Shown here: piece after piece, positions 7,066 to 15,046 of the stretch
How positions within the stretch are numbered: the stretch's first letter is position 1
Layout of the letters: each line of letters begins with the position of its first letter
The notes under the pieces: generated by a model
What the model was told of the DNA's origin: nothing
The model's database searches: none
What the model saw: only the letters and a program-made list of their open reading frames with translations
DNA from: Chloroflexus sp.
GTDB lineage: Bacteria; Chloroflexota; Anaerolineae; Anaerolineales; Villigracilaceae
Reading direction: 5' to 3'
Assembly (NCBI GenBank): GCA_020723995.1
Contig: DYHT01000012.1
Span: 1-46,775, forward strand
Length of the DNA stretch: 46,775 nucleotides
Program-made: the position numbers and the translations under genes

Positions 7066-8616
7066 CTACAGCGGAATATTTCCATGCTTCTTCGACGGAT
7101 TCACATCGCGTTTGTTGCTCAACATCTCCAGCGCGTTGATCAGACGCGGTCGGGTTTCTTTTGGCTCGATCACGTCGTCCAGATAGCCGCGTTCGGCGGC
7201 GATGTACGGATTGGCGAACTTCTCGCGATATTCCGCCACCAGTTCCGCTTTCCGCTTCACTGGGTCTTTGGCCTTCTCCAGTTCCTTGCGGAAGATGATA
7301 TTGACCGCTCCATCCGGGCCCATCACGGCCAGTTCTGCGCTTGGCCAGGCCACGTTGAAATCGCCGCGGATGTGCTTGCTGGACATCACGTCGTACGCCC
7401 CACCGTAAGCCTTGCGGGTGATGACGGTCAGTTTCGGTACGGTCGCCTCGCAATAGGCATACAACAGTTTTGCCCCATGACGGATGATGCCGCCGTGTTC
7501 CTGACCAGTGCCGGATAGGAAGCCGGGTACATCCTCGAAGGTCAGGAGAGGGATGTTGAAGCAATCACAGAAACGCACGAAGCGCGCCCCTTTGTCCGAC
7601 GAGTTGATGTCCAGGCAGCCAGCCAGGTGCGCGGGTTGATTGGCGACGACGCCGATGCTGTGCCCGCCCAGCCGCGCAAAACCTACAGTGATATTCTGAG
7701 CGTAATCGGCGTGGATTTCAAAGAATTGGCCGTTGTCCACCACCAGCCGGATGACCTCCTTGATGTCATAAGGTTTGCCGGGATCGTCGGGGATGAGCGC
7801 ATCCAGCGCCTCTTCCATGCGCAGCGGGTCGTCGCTGGTCTGGACGAAGGGCGGGTCTTCCATGTTGTTCTGCGGCAGGTAACTCATCAGTTTGCGGATG
7901 AGGAACAGGCAGTCGGCCTCGGAATCTGCCGCCACGTGACACACGCCCGAGGTCTCGGCATGCGCCGCCGCGCCGCCCAGCGACTCGAAATCCACCTCCT
8001 CGTGCATCACGGCTTTGACCACGTCTGGCCCGGTCACGAACATGTAGGACGAGCCGCGCACCATGAAGATGAAGTCGGTGATGGCCGGCGAGTAGACCGC
8101 CCCGCCTGCACACGGTCCCATGATGGCTGAGATTTGCGGGATGACGCCGCTGGCCAGGGTATTTTTCAAAAATATGTCCGCATACGCGCCGAGCGAAACC
8201 ACGCCCTCCTGGATGCGCGCCCCGCCCGAGTCGTTCAGCCCGATGACCGGCGCGCCGTTCTTCATTGCCATATCCATGATTTTGCAAATCTTCTCGGAAT
8301 GCACCTCACCCAACGAGCCGCCGAAGACGGTGAAATCCTGTGAGAACACGTAGGCCAGCCGCCTCTCGATCGTGCCCCAGCCGGTCACCACGCTGTCGCT
8401 CAGGTAACGCTGCACGTCCAGCCCGAAGTCGTGCGTGCGGTGCTGGACGAAGGCATCCGTCTCGCGGAACGAACCTTTGTCGAGCAGCAGGTCAATGCGC
8501 TCGCGGGCGGTCAACCGCCCCTTCTTGTGCTGTGCGGAGATGCGTTCCTCGCCACCGCCCAGCCGCGATTTTACCTTGAGTTCTCGCAGGCGTTCGATTC
8601 GTTTGTGGTTGCTCAT
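7066..8616 (-). CDS. Acyl-CoA carboxylase carboxyltransferase, probable propionyl-CoA carboxylase beta subunit
   Basis: This is a 516-residue crotonase-fold carboxyltransferase that moves CO2 from biotin to an acyl-CoA. Diagnostic segments are [64 protein letters not shown] and [15 protein letters not shown]. The Asp in AYGGAYDVM is at the position where Asp favours propionyl-CoA in characterised PccB enzymes (family knowledge), hence the propionyl assignment; methylmalonyl-CoA decarboxylase alpha is an alternative. GAGAGG lies three bases before the ATG. Carrier and biotin carboxylase lie downstream on the same strand, separated by the decayed HD gene. Confidence 0.9.
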   Translation of the reverse strand: MSNHKRIERLRELKVKSRLGGGEERISAQHKKGRLTARERIDLLLDKGSFRETDAFVQHRTHDFGLDVQRYLSDSVVTGWGTIERRLAYVFSQDFTVFGGSLGEVHSEKICKIMDMAMKNGAPVIGLNDSGGARIQEGVVSLGAYADIFLKNTLASGVIPQISAIMGPCAGGAVYSPAITDFIFMVRGSSYMFVTGPDVVKAVMHEEVDFESLGGAAAHAETSGVCHVAADSEADCLFLIRKLMSYLPQNNMEDPPFVQTSDDPLRMEEALDALIPDDPGKPYDIKEVIRLVVDNGQFFEIHADYAQNITVGFARLGGHSIGVVANQPAHLAGCLDINSSDKGARFVRFCDCFNIPLLTFEDVPGFLSGTGQEHGGIIRHGAKLLYAYCEATVPKLTVITRKAYGGAYDVMSSKHIRGDFNVAWPSAELAVMGPDGAVNIIFRKELEKAKDPVKRKAELVAEYREKFANPYIAAERGYLDDVIEPKETRPRLINALEMLSNKRDVNPSKKHGNIPL

Positions 8617-8733
8617 GTGCCTCTCTCTTTATTTTCACTGCCGAAGGCCTATTCGGCGCAGCACGCTGAATGCACGGAGATATTCTTGTTTTTCTCCGCG
8701 TCCTTCTCGCTCTCTGCGGTAAGATGTTTTTCC

Positions 8734-8887
8734 GTAACTATTCAGCCAGCGCTGATGAGTACACCGATTTGTCACTCTGAGCGGAGCGAAGAGTCCCCTC
8801 CAGCGTGGGGGATGCTTCGTCGCACACCGTCCTGGCGGTCGGTGCCAGGGAAAAACGCTCCTCAGCATGACAGGCCTAAATAGTTAC
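8734..8887. mobile_element. MITE-like element with 8-bp target-site duplication, copy 1
   Basis: The element starts GTAACTATTCAG and ends with the near-complement CTAAATAGTTAC. It is flanked on both sides by the identical 8-bp word GTTTTTCC (8726-8733 and 8888-8895), a textbook target duplication. It has no open reading frame, so it would need a transposase from elsewhere. A second, shorter copy lies at 18489-18613. Its right terminal repeat supplies the TAA stop of the membrane-protein gene at 8884-9285. Confidence 0.85.
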
Positions 8888-9285
8888 GTTTTTCCAAAAT
8901 AAACGATGCTGCCGCGCTGCAACAAGGTAATGAGGGTGAATGACAACAGGATAATGGTGACAGCCAGCGCGAACGGCCAATTGGCGTGCGGAGTTTGCAT
9001 GAATAGTCTATCGCACCAATACCACGACGTGTAGCCGGCCGCCGTTATATAAGCCATTTTCCTGGCCCAGGCTATTCCCCGCCAAAGCCCCCCGAAAAGC
9101 AGGATTCCGGCGATGAGCCAGAACCCGCCGCTGGTGGCGATATAAAGCGGCTGTGCGCCGTATTCGGCCAGAATCTTCCAAGTGGCGATTGCCGAGCCAA
9201 GTCGCAGTCCGTTCCAGGCTGAAAGAGATAACACGAACAAAGCCAGAATGGTTACGCTGGCCGGACGATGCTTCGATTGCAACAT
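8884..9285 (-). CDS. Small integral membrane protein, four predicted segments
   Basis: The start at 9285 lies one base after the stop of the upstream quinone-reductase-like gene (TGACATG); earlier in-frame starts would lie inside that gene. The 133-residue protein has about four hydrophobic stretches (for example VTILALFVLSLSAWNGL, GGFWLIAGILLFGGLW and FALAVTIILLSFTLITLL). No family is recognised. The stop codon is formed by the terminal repeat of the adjacent MITE-like element, so the native C-terminus may have been longer. Confidence 0.55.
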   Translation of the reverse strand: MLQSKHRPASVTILALFVLSLSAWNGLRLGSAIATWKILAEYGAQPLYIATSGGFWLIAGILLFGGLWRGIAWARKMAYITAAGYTSWYWCDRLFMQTPHANWPFALAVTIILLSFTLITLLQRGSIVYFGKT

Positions 9286-9286
9286 G

Positions 9287-10477
9287 TCAATCAATCGCCA
9301 ATGTAATCTTTCCCAATTGCTCGCTCTTTTCCAGCCGTTCCTGCGCGACGCGGGCTTCGGAAAGAGGAAAGGTCTTGTCAATGACTGGCTTGAGTTGGCC
9401 GCTACAGATTAATCCCATTACGGTCTCAAAATCTCTCAGCGTACCCATTGTCGAGCCGATGATGCTGATATGTTTGCCAAAAATAAAGCGGTTGTCAATC
9501 TCGAATTTCGCCCCGCCGGTATTGCCGACTGTCAGCAGGCGTCCGCCCTTGCGCAAGGCGCGGAAACTGAGCGGGAAGGTGATGCCGACATTATCCACTG
9601 CTACATCCACGCCTCGCTTGTCGGTCAGTTTGTAGACCGCTTTCGACCAGTCTTCTTCCTGCGAGCGGTCCACCATTATGTCCGCGCCGAGCGATTCGGC
9701 CAAGGCCAGTTTGCTTTTCCCTGAGCCGACCACTATGACGCGCGCTCCCAGGTATTTTGTCACCTGAATACTGGCCGTATTCACCCCGCCGGAGGCACCT
9801 ACGACCAGCACAGTCTCACCCGCCTGCACCTTGCCGCGTGTCACCAGTGAGTGCCAGGCGGTGTGATAAACCAATCCGGCGGCAGCAGCGGCATGATAGT
9901 CGAAACCATCCGGCAAACGAAACAGTTGACGCGCTGGTACAGCCACATATTCGGCGTAGGTGCCGCGGATGGTCTCGCCGAGCAGGTGCCAGTCGCGGCA
10001 CATGTTGTCTTGTTCCGCGAGGCAGAAGTCGCATTGGCCGCAGCCCAGGTTGGAATTGATGACGACGCGGTCGCCGGCCCTCACCCCTGGCCCCTCTCCC
10101 GAAGGGAGAGGGAGATTCACTGCCACCACCTCGCCCGAAGGGAGAGGGGGATTCACTGCCACCCCCTCGCCCGAAGGGAGAGGGAGATTCACTGCCACCA
10201 CCTCGCCTGAAGGGGGAGGGGAATTCACTGCCACCACCTCTCCCGAAGGGAGAGGGGGATTTACTGCCACCACCTCGCCCGCGCCGTCCGCACCGGGGAT
10301 GTGGGGATATTTCAGTTTCAGGCCGGGCCAGCCCTGGCGCACGAATAAATCCATGCGATTGAGGCTGGCGGCGTGGAGTCTGACCAGCACTTCGCCCGCG
10401 CCAGGTTCGGGGTCCGGAAAGTCGGCGTATTGTAAGACCTCGGCGCCTCCATGTTCATAAAAGAGAACTGCTTTCAC
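9287..10477 (-). CDS. Zinc-type alcohol dehydrogenase/quinone oxidoreductase homologue with in-frame repeat insertion
   Basis: This is a medium-chain dehydrogenase/reductase. The N-terminal part reads MKAVLFYEHGGAEVLQYADF, a GroES-like fold carries GCGQCDFCLAEQDNMC (structural zinc cysteines), and the NAD(P) fold contains VLVVGASGGVNTASIQVTKY. Start is GTG at 10477 with GGAGGAG five bases upstream; a nearby ATG is out of frame. Residues about 67-129 are five 12-residue repeats (AVNPPLPSGEVV-like) encoded by a repeat array. They replace the short loop expected between PGADGAGEVV and GDRVVIN. The frame stays open. The substrate is unknown, and the insertion may impair folding or form a surface loop. 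Confidence 0.82.
   Translation of the reverse strand: MKAVLFYEHGGAEVLQYADFPDPEPGAGEVLVRLHAASLNRMDLFVRQGWPGLKLKYPHIPGADGAGEVVAVNPPLPSGEVVAVNSPPPSGEVVAVNLPLPSGEGVAVNPPLPSGEVVAVNLPLPSGEGPGVRAGDRVVINSNLGCGQCDFCLAEQDNMCRDWHLLGETIRGTYAEYVAVPARQLFRLPDGFDYHAAAAAGLVYHTAWHSLVTRGKVQAGETVLVVGASGGVNTASIQVTKYLGARVIVVGSGKSKLALAESLGADIMVDRSQEEDWSKAVYKLTDKRGVDVAVDNVGITFPLSFRALRKGGRLLTVGNTGGAKFEIDNRFIFGKHISIIGSTMGTLRDFETVMGLICSGQLKPVIDKTFPLSEARVAQERLEKSEQLGKITLAID
10091..10281. repeat. 36-bp repeat array inside a coding gene
   Basis: About five tandem 36-bp units, each with the hairpin-prone core CCGAAGGGAGAGGG and a spacer such as GATTCACTGCCACCACCTCG. The core resembles a 'CCCTCTCCC...GGGAGAGGG' type of intergenic repeat. 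Unit length is a multiple of three and the reading frame of the host gene stays open. Copies differ by a few bases. Confidence 0.9.
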
Positions 10478-10525
10478 ATTGTCTCCTCCGCATAGTTACA
10501 AGCTGCATTGCTGCTCGGTCAGCTC

Positions 10526-11983
10526 TTATCCCAAGAATCTTCTCAAATTAGCCGCTCTCAAGATATATTCATCCAGATTCTGGGTCTTATTTTCCACTAA
10601 CGACCCGACGATATATCCTGTAATCTCTTTGTGTTCCTCGTCCACGGCAAAGTCGCCGAAAAGATCCCGCAGCCTTGCTTCCATACCTTGCGGCAGCCAG
10701 CCACTGTGCGGATTGAAATATCTAAGGGCGTCCCGCAAATCCTCGTCAAAATTGAGGTATGCAGTGCGGATAAAGCGCAGATCCTCTTCGGTGAGCGCGG
10801 TCAATCCCAGTATCTCTGGCGGCAGGCCAATGGAGTACAAAGCCGCTGTGAAGGTGATGGCACGCGGCAGGGTGATGCCTTCCACGCTGCGGGAATAGCC
10901 GAAGAGGCCGATATGCAGCTTTCTTTTCCGCCGGCTTGGAACATGGCGGGCGAGTCGGTTGATCAGCTGAGCAAGGGCAAAGATCTGTCGGACGTACTCC
11001 TGCGAGTATTTCTCCATGATTTCCAGGCATCTTCCTTCTTCGACTTCCTGGGACGGCCCGCTCTCTCTGTTGCTCAATTTGGATATGGCCTGCCGCACCT
11101 CATCCGGGGGATTATCATATTTGAAAGCGGATTGAACGGTAAACGTATGCACGCTTGGATATTCTGCGACGACCCGCTCCACGGTTTGGGGCCTTAGGTT
11201 GCCCCGGAATGGCGCCGATCCCACGCCAACAATCGGATAGAGCTTCACCCCAACCTGTCGAGATAACCGCTCCAATTTCTGGAGCGCGATCTTGTTCAAC
11301 AAGACAGCGCTGACCAGGCCATAATTCATGGCCGGATCCGAGCGGGCCAGGAAGACTCTCTGATGTTCCACATCTTTTTCTTGCAGGTATTGCGCCGTAA
11401 TCTGATGCGCGGCGAGCATGTGTTCCCAATCTTCAAAGAGAGGGATGACATTGATTCTCTCCGGCTTGAACTCTCCAATCCACTCCGCAATGCTGATATC
11501 CCCCTCCTGGAGAGGCGCAGCCTGTTTTCCCACGACGAAATCACGATAATACCTGTAAACCCGATCCAGGCACTGGGAGGAATCCGTCATAGGAAAGATC
11601 ACCTCGAAGACGGGGGGAACGTCATCGCCGAACAGCGACTTGGCTGTGTCGAAGGAGCGGGGTATGCTTTCCAGAGTTTCCAGCAGGACCTTGGCTTCCG
11701 TCCTTTCAATGCCGGGATTGGGGACCCTTAAAGTGATAAACATTTGCTGCCCCAATCTGTTCGCCTGGAAAAAGGCTTCATAGCGGGTGAGCAGTTTTTT
11801 TACAACGTAATTGTCCACCTCTTTGCCTTCGCAGTCCCACATCTGCTCATCGCATCCCAGATAAGAGAAGGCATGGTAAGCCTCTTGAATTTCATCTTCC
11901 CCGCCCAGTTCGGCGTTTTCGGCAAAAAAAGGAGGTGTTACATTATCTGGGTGTTGCGTGCTCATGCAGCGTGGGATTTTCAT
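10526..11983 (-). CDS. ppcA: Phosphoenolpyruvate carboxylase, archaeal type
   Basis: The 485-residue protein is the short archaeal-type PEP carboxylase (PpcA), which makes oxaloacetate from PEP and bicarbonate. It opens with the family hallmark MKIPRCMSTQHPDNVTPPFF. Further conserved-looking segments are VFEVIFPMTDSSQCL, FLARSDPAMNYGLVSAV, SAPFRGNLRP and LHIGLFGYSRSV. The length is roughly half that of the usual bacterial enzyme. An AGGA site lies eight bases before the ATG. It lies alone between the quinone reductase homologue and the acyl-CoA dehydrogenase, and would replenish C4 acids. Confidence 0.88.
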   Translation of the reverse strand: MKIPRCMSTQHPDNVTPPFFAENAELGGEDEIQEAYHAFSYLGCDEQMWDCEGKEVDNYVVKKLLTRYEAFFQANRLGQQMFITLRVPNPGIERTEAKVLLETLESIPRSFDTAKSLFGDDVPPVFEVIFPMTDSSQCLDRVYRYYRDFVVGKQAAPLQEGDISIAEWIGEFKPERINVIPLFEDWEHMLAAHQITAQYLQEKDVEHQRVFLARSDPAMNYGLVSAVLLNKIALQKLERLSRQVGVKLYPIVGVGSAPFRGNLRPQTVERVVAEYPSVHTFTVQSAFKYDNPPDEVRQAISKLSNRESGPSQEVEEGRCLEIMEKYSQEYVRQIFALAQLINRLARHVPSRRKRKLHIGLFGYSRSVEGITLPRAITFTAALYSIGLPPEILGLTALTEEDLRFIRTAYLNFDEDLRDALRYFNPHSGWLPQGMEARLRDLFGDFAVDEEHKEITGYIVGSLVENKTQNLDEYILRAANLRRFLG

Positions 11984-12015
11984 TAAGTGAATCCTTCAAT
12001 TGTAAAAAAGAATGT

Positions 12016-13182
12016 TTACCGTAATCCCAGTTCCATCCGGCTGATGACCAGACGCTGGATTTCGCTCGTCCCCTCGTAGATTTCGGTGATCTTGGCGTCC
12101 CGGAAATAGCGCTCGACGGGCAGTTCCTTGCTGTAGCCCATCCCGCCGTGGATCTGCACTGCGGCGTGCGTGACGAACATGGCCGTCTCGGAGGCAAAAA
12201 GTTTTGCCATGGCGGCTTCTTGTGTGAATCGTTCCCCCGTGATTTTGGAGCGCTCCTTGGCCAGGGCGGCATTGTAGGTCAGCAGGCGGGAGGCCTCGAT
12301 GCGGGTCTTCATATCTGCAATCTTGAAGGAAATGCCCTGAAATTCACCGATCTTTTGCCCAAAGGCCTCGCGCTCGCGGGCGTAGCTAAGGCTGGCTTGA
12401 TGGGCTGCCTCAGCAATACCCAGCGCCTGCGCAGCGATGCCGATGCGACCGGCGTCCAGCACTGTCATGGCGATCTTGAAACCTTCACCTTCTTGGCCGA
12501 GACGATTGGCGGCCGGGATGCGGCAATCCTCAAAGAGGATCTCACTGGTGGCCGAGGCGCGAATGCCCAGTTTCGGCTCTTTCTTTCCAACCGTGAATCC
12601 CACCGTTTTCGTTTCCACGATGAAGGCGCTGATACCCTTGTGCTTCTTTTCCGGCTCGGTCATCATAAAGACGACCACGTAGTCTGCGACCGGCCCGCTC
12701 GTGACCCAGGACTTGCGCCCGTTCAGGATGTAGAAATCACCCTCCCGGACGGCGCGGCTGCGCATCGTCCCGGCATCCGAGCCGGACATCGGTTCGGTCA
12801 GCGAGTAAGCGCCAATGGCCTGGCCGGAGGCCACCGGGCGCAGGTATTTCTGTTTTTGTTCCTGTGTGCCAAAGTGGAGAAAGCCGTATGCGTACAGGGA
12901 ATTATTGACCGACATGACCACGCCGTGCGCCGCGTCAACTTTGCAGATTTCCTCCAACGCCAGGACGTAGGAAAGAGTGTCCATTCCAGCCCCGCCGAAC
13001 TCTTCGGGCACTTCAATCCCCATGAAACCCATTTCGCCCATTTTTTGGATCGTTTTGTGCGGGAATTCGCCGCTTTCGTCAAATTCGGCCGCGATGGGAG
13101 CGATCTTTTCCTGGGCGAAGTCGCGTGCTGTCTGGCGAATCATCTCATGCTCTTCACTTAAAGGGAATAATATGCTGCTCAT
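12016..13182 (-). CDS. Acyl-CoA dehydrogenase (short-chain/butyryl type)
   Basis: An FAD flavoenzyme that oxidises acyl-CoA to enoyl-CoA. The start is placed at the ATG at 13182 (GAGGAG three bases upstream), giving 388 residues, the family's usual size; the open frame upstream would add an unrelated 83-residue tail. Landmarks are YSLTEPMSGSDAGTMRSRAV, FYILNGRKSWVTSGPVADY, VQIHGGMGYSKELPVERYF and the catalytic glutamate in ITEIYEGTSEIQR. Together with the carboxylase genes it fits acyl-CoA or branched-chain amino-acid breakdown. Chain length cannot be fixed from sequence. Confidence 0.9.
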   Translation of the reverse strand: MSSILFPLSEEHEMIRQTARDFAQEKIAPIAAEFDESGEFPHKTIQKMGEMGFMGIEVPEEFGGAGMDTLSYVLALEEICKVDAAHGVVMSVNNSLYAYGFLHFGTQEQKQKYLRPVASGQAIGAYSLTEPMSGSDAGTMRSRAVREGDFYILNGRKSWVTSGPVADYVVVFMMTEPEKKHKGISAFIVETKTVGFTVGKKEPKLGIRASATSEILFEDCRIPAANRLGQEGEGFKIAMTVLDAGRIGIAAQALGIAEAAHQASLSYAREREAFGQKIGEFQGISFKIADMKTRIEASRLLTYNAALAKERSKITGERFTQEAAMAKLFASETAMFVTHAAVQIHGGMGYSKELPVERYFRDAKITEIYEGTSEIQRLVISRMELGLR

Positions 13183-13232
13183 ACTCTCCTCTATTATGGG
13201 TTGGTGTGATGTTGTGATTATAGCATACCCCC

Positions 13233-13559
13233 TTATTTGTCTTTCCCCAGGAGTATACGCCAGAGCATACGTCGCAGGATATTGCCGAGCAATGCGCCAA
13301 CGGCGGCAACGAAGGCCAGGCCGCCGAAGAACGCGGCGCACATCACTGGCGTCAAGCTGTTCGCAGAATTGGCCTGCTGGATGCCGGAACTCTGGAGTGA
13401 CAAGAAAACGATGACCCACGCTACCAGGCATAGGAGGGTGGCCAGGAATGTGCTGATTCCGGCCAGCCGGCCCAGGCAGCTACGTCGCAAGGCTGGATGG
13501 ATTATTTCGGCTTCCCTGAGCGCGCCGATTTTTCGTAAACGGTTCAGATGGTACCTCAT
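13233..13559 (-). CDS. Small membrane protein, two predicted segments
   Basis: This 108-residue protein has a basic N-terminus, a first hydrophobic stretch (FLATLLCLVAWVIVFLSL), a short polar loop and a second one (AAFFGGLAFVAAVGALLG), then a basic tail. No family is recognised and no convincing ribosome site is seen before the ATG. It lies upstream of the acyl-CoA dehydrogenase on the same strand with a 50-bp gap. It could be an uncharacterised lineage-specific protein. Confidence 0.5.
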   Translation of the reverse strand: MRYHLNRLRKIGALREAEIIHPALRRSCLGRLAGISTFLATLLCLVAWVIVFLSLQSSGIQQANSANSLTPVMCAAFFGGLAFVAAVGALLGNILRRMLWRILLGKDK

Positions 13560-13641
13560 CGGTCCGGTTTCCTGAATAATTTTAGTATCTCCTCAATAAG
13601 TAGGGGAGGAATGGGGTGTGTGCGGGCGGCTTCGCCGCCGA

Positions 13642-13670
13642 TTGACCCTAATCTGCCTTCGTGTTAGACT
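13642..13670 (+). promoter_or_regulatory. Putative sigma-70 promoter for the surface-protein/pth/mfd run
   Basis: TTGACC (13642-13647) and TAGACT (13665-13670) are separated by 17 bases, about 50 bp before the ATG at 13720. A GC-rich hairpin (GGCGGC/GCCGCC, 13625-13639) lies just upstream. The -10 match is moderate. Confidence 0.4.
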
Positions 13671-13719
13671 CAATTGTTACGAACCAGTTTACCCGAGAGG
13701 AGAATGCAATTATTTTAGT

Positions 13720-14343
13720 ATGCTTCGTTCGGTTGTGAGTATTTCCCCGATCTTATTCTTCTTGCTGACAGGGTCGCTGCAGACGGGATCTATGGCGGCC
13801 CAAGCGACCGGCTCGGAAGTCTCGCTTCGCTCTCCGCAGGCCGGAGAGGTGTTGCAGGGTCAGGTGACGATCACCGGCGATAGTGATATTACCGGTTTTG
13901 TCACGGCCGAGATTTCTTTTGCCTACGCGAGTGACTCGACTAATACTTGGTTCTTGATCGCTTCGAGCAGCCAGCCGGTTACCGACGGCACGTTGGCCAT
14001 CTGGGATACAACCACCATCACCGACAGGACATACACCCTGCGCTTGCGCGTTCAGCGCGCGGATGGGACTTTCCTCGACGCCACAGTCCCGGACTTGCGC
14101 GTGCGCAACTACACACCCATCGAAACCGCCACCCCGACCGTCAGGCCGCTTGTCCCGGACTCGCCAACGGCCACCCCCGTCGCGACGGCAACACCTGCGC
14201 CAAATCCGACTCCCACGCCCATCCCGCCCAATCCCGCCGCGTTGACAGCACGCGCTATTTATGTCAACCTCGGATATGGCGCATTGGCGGCAACACTCTT
14301 TTTCATTCTCTTTGGCTTGTACAACTACTTTCACCACCGCTGA
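13720..14343 (+). CDS. Secreted, membrane-anchored surface protein with Pro/Thr linker
   Basis: The start at 13720 gives a clear signal peptide (SVVSISPILFFLLTGSL) ending near AQA. Residues about 30-130 form a beta-rich, Ig-like region (VSLRSPQAGEVLQGQVTITG, then DGTFLDATVPDLRV). A Pro/Thr-rich linker follows, and one C-terminal hydrophobic anchor (YGALAATLFFILFGLYNYF) ends in a few basic residues. The AGGAG at 13698-13702 is 17 bases from the ATG, unusually far. It is a cell-surface protein of unknown role, the first gene of a plus-strand run with pth and mfd. Confidence 0.65.
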   Translation: MLRSVVSISPILFFLLTGSLQTGSMAAQATGSEVSLRSPQAGEVLQGQVTITGDSDITGFVTAEISFAYASDSTNTWFLIASSSQPVTDGTLAIWDTTTITDRTYTLRLRVQRADGTFLDATVPDLRVRNYTPIETATPTVRPLVPDSPTATPVATATPAPNPTPTPIPPNPAALTARAIYVNLGYGALAATLFFILFGLYNYFHHR

Positions 14344-14378
14344 CTATTACGTTTTACATTTCTCGTTTTACTTCACTT

Positions 14379-14996
14379 ATGCCCGAAAACCTTCCCTTTC
14401 TCATCTTCGGCCTCGGTAACCCCGGCCACGAATACCGCGGGAACCGCCATAACTTCGGTTTCATGCTGATAGACCGGCTGGCGGTGCGTTTGAATTTGCG
14501 TTTCAGCCGCCTGCAGTTCAAAGCGCTGACCGCCTCCTGCGAATATGCCGGACACAAAGTTATTCTCGCCAAGCCGCAGACGTACATGAATCTTTCCGGT
14601 CAGTCGGTTGGCGCGCTGCTGCGTTTCTACAAACTCCCGCTGACCAACCTGCTTGTTGCCCACGATGACCTCGACCTGCCGCCCGGCACGATTCGCATCC
14701 GCCCAGATGGCGGCTCGGCGGGACAGCAGGGCATGAATTCCATCATCGAACGGCTTGGCACGGACGAGTTCGCCCGCATCCGGCTCGGCATCGGCCATCC
14801 GCCCGGGCAGATGCAAGCGCCAGATTATGTTTTGCGGGATTTCTCGAATAGCGAGATGACGGTCGTCTCCGAGACGCTCAACCGGGCTGTGGATGCCGCG
14901 TTGACCTTTGTAACCGAAGGTTTGGACGCGGCGATGAATAAGTACAATAGGCAGGGAATAGGGAATAGAGAATGGGGAATAGGGAATAGAGAATAG
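14379..14996 (+). CDS. pth: Peptidyl-tRNA hydrolase
   Basis: Cleaves peptidyl-tRNA that drops off ribosomes. FLIFGLGNPGHEYRGNRHNF contains the catalytic His of the NRHN motif, and KPQTYMNLSGQSV, LLVAHDDLDLPPG and GGSAGQQGMNSII are all family motifs. The start is the ATG at 14379, as the longer frame upstream only shadows the previous gene. No ribosome site is obvious. The final dozen residues (RQGIGNREWGIGNRE) come from a tandem GGGAATAGAGAAT-type repeat and lie beyond the usual Pth end (AAMNKYN), so the native stop has been overrun. It lies just before mfd, a common gene neighbourhood. Confidence 0.92.
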   Translation: MPENLPFLIFGLGNPGHEYRGNRHNFGFMLIDRLAVRLNLRFSRLQFKALTASCEYAGHKVILAKPQTYMNLSGQSVGALLRFYKLPLTNLLVAHDDLDLPPGTIRIRPDGGSAGQQGMNSIIERLGTDEFARIRLGIGHPPGQMQAPDYVLRDFSNSEMTVVSETLNRAVDAALTFVTEGLDAAMNKYNRQGIGNREWGIGNRE

Positions 14997-15012
14997 AGAA
15001 TAGAGAATAGAG
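14951..15012. repeat. AGGGAATAGAGAATGGGG-type tandem repeat
   Basis: Several imperfect copies of GGGAATAGAGAAT-like words run from inside the 3' end of pth to about 35 bases before mfd. The first half is translated as the Pth C-terminal extension, and the last copies are intergenic. Confidence 0.85.
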
Positions 15013-15046
15013 CTTCGTCCTTCGCGGGCTTCGCGGTTTAATTTCT

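Noticed and set aside
6866-7564. Long minus-strand frame across the carboxyltransferase 3' end and the HD gene
   Set aside because: It lies out of frame with the conserved carboxyltransferase and has low-complexity Arg/Gly/Trp-rich sequence, typical of a shadow frame.
10091-10281. CRISPR-like array within the quinone reductase homologue
   Set aside because: Units are direct 36-bp tandem copies without variable spacers and are translated in frame.
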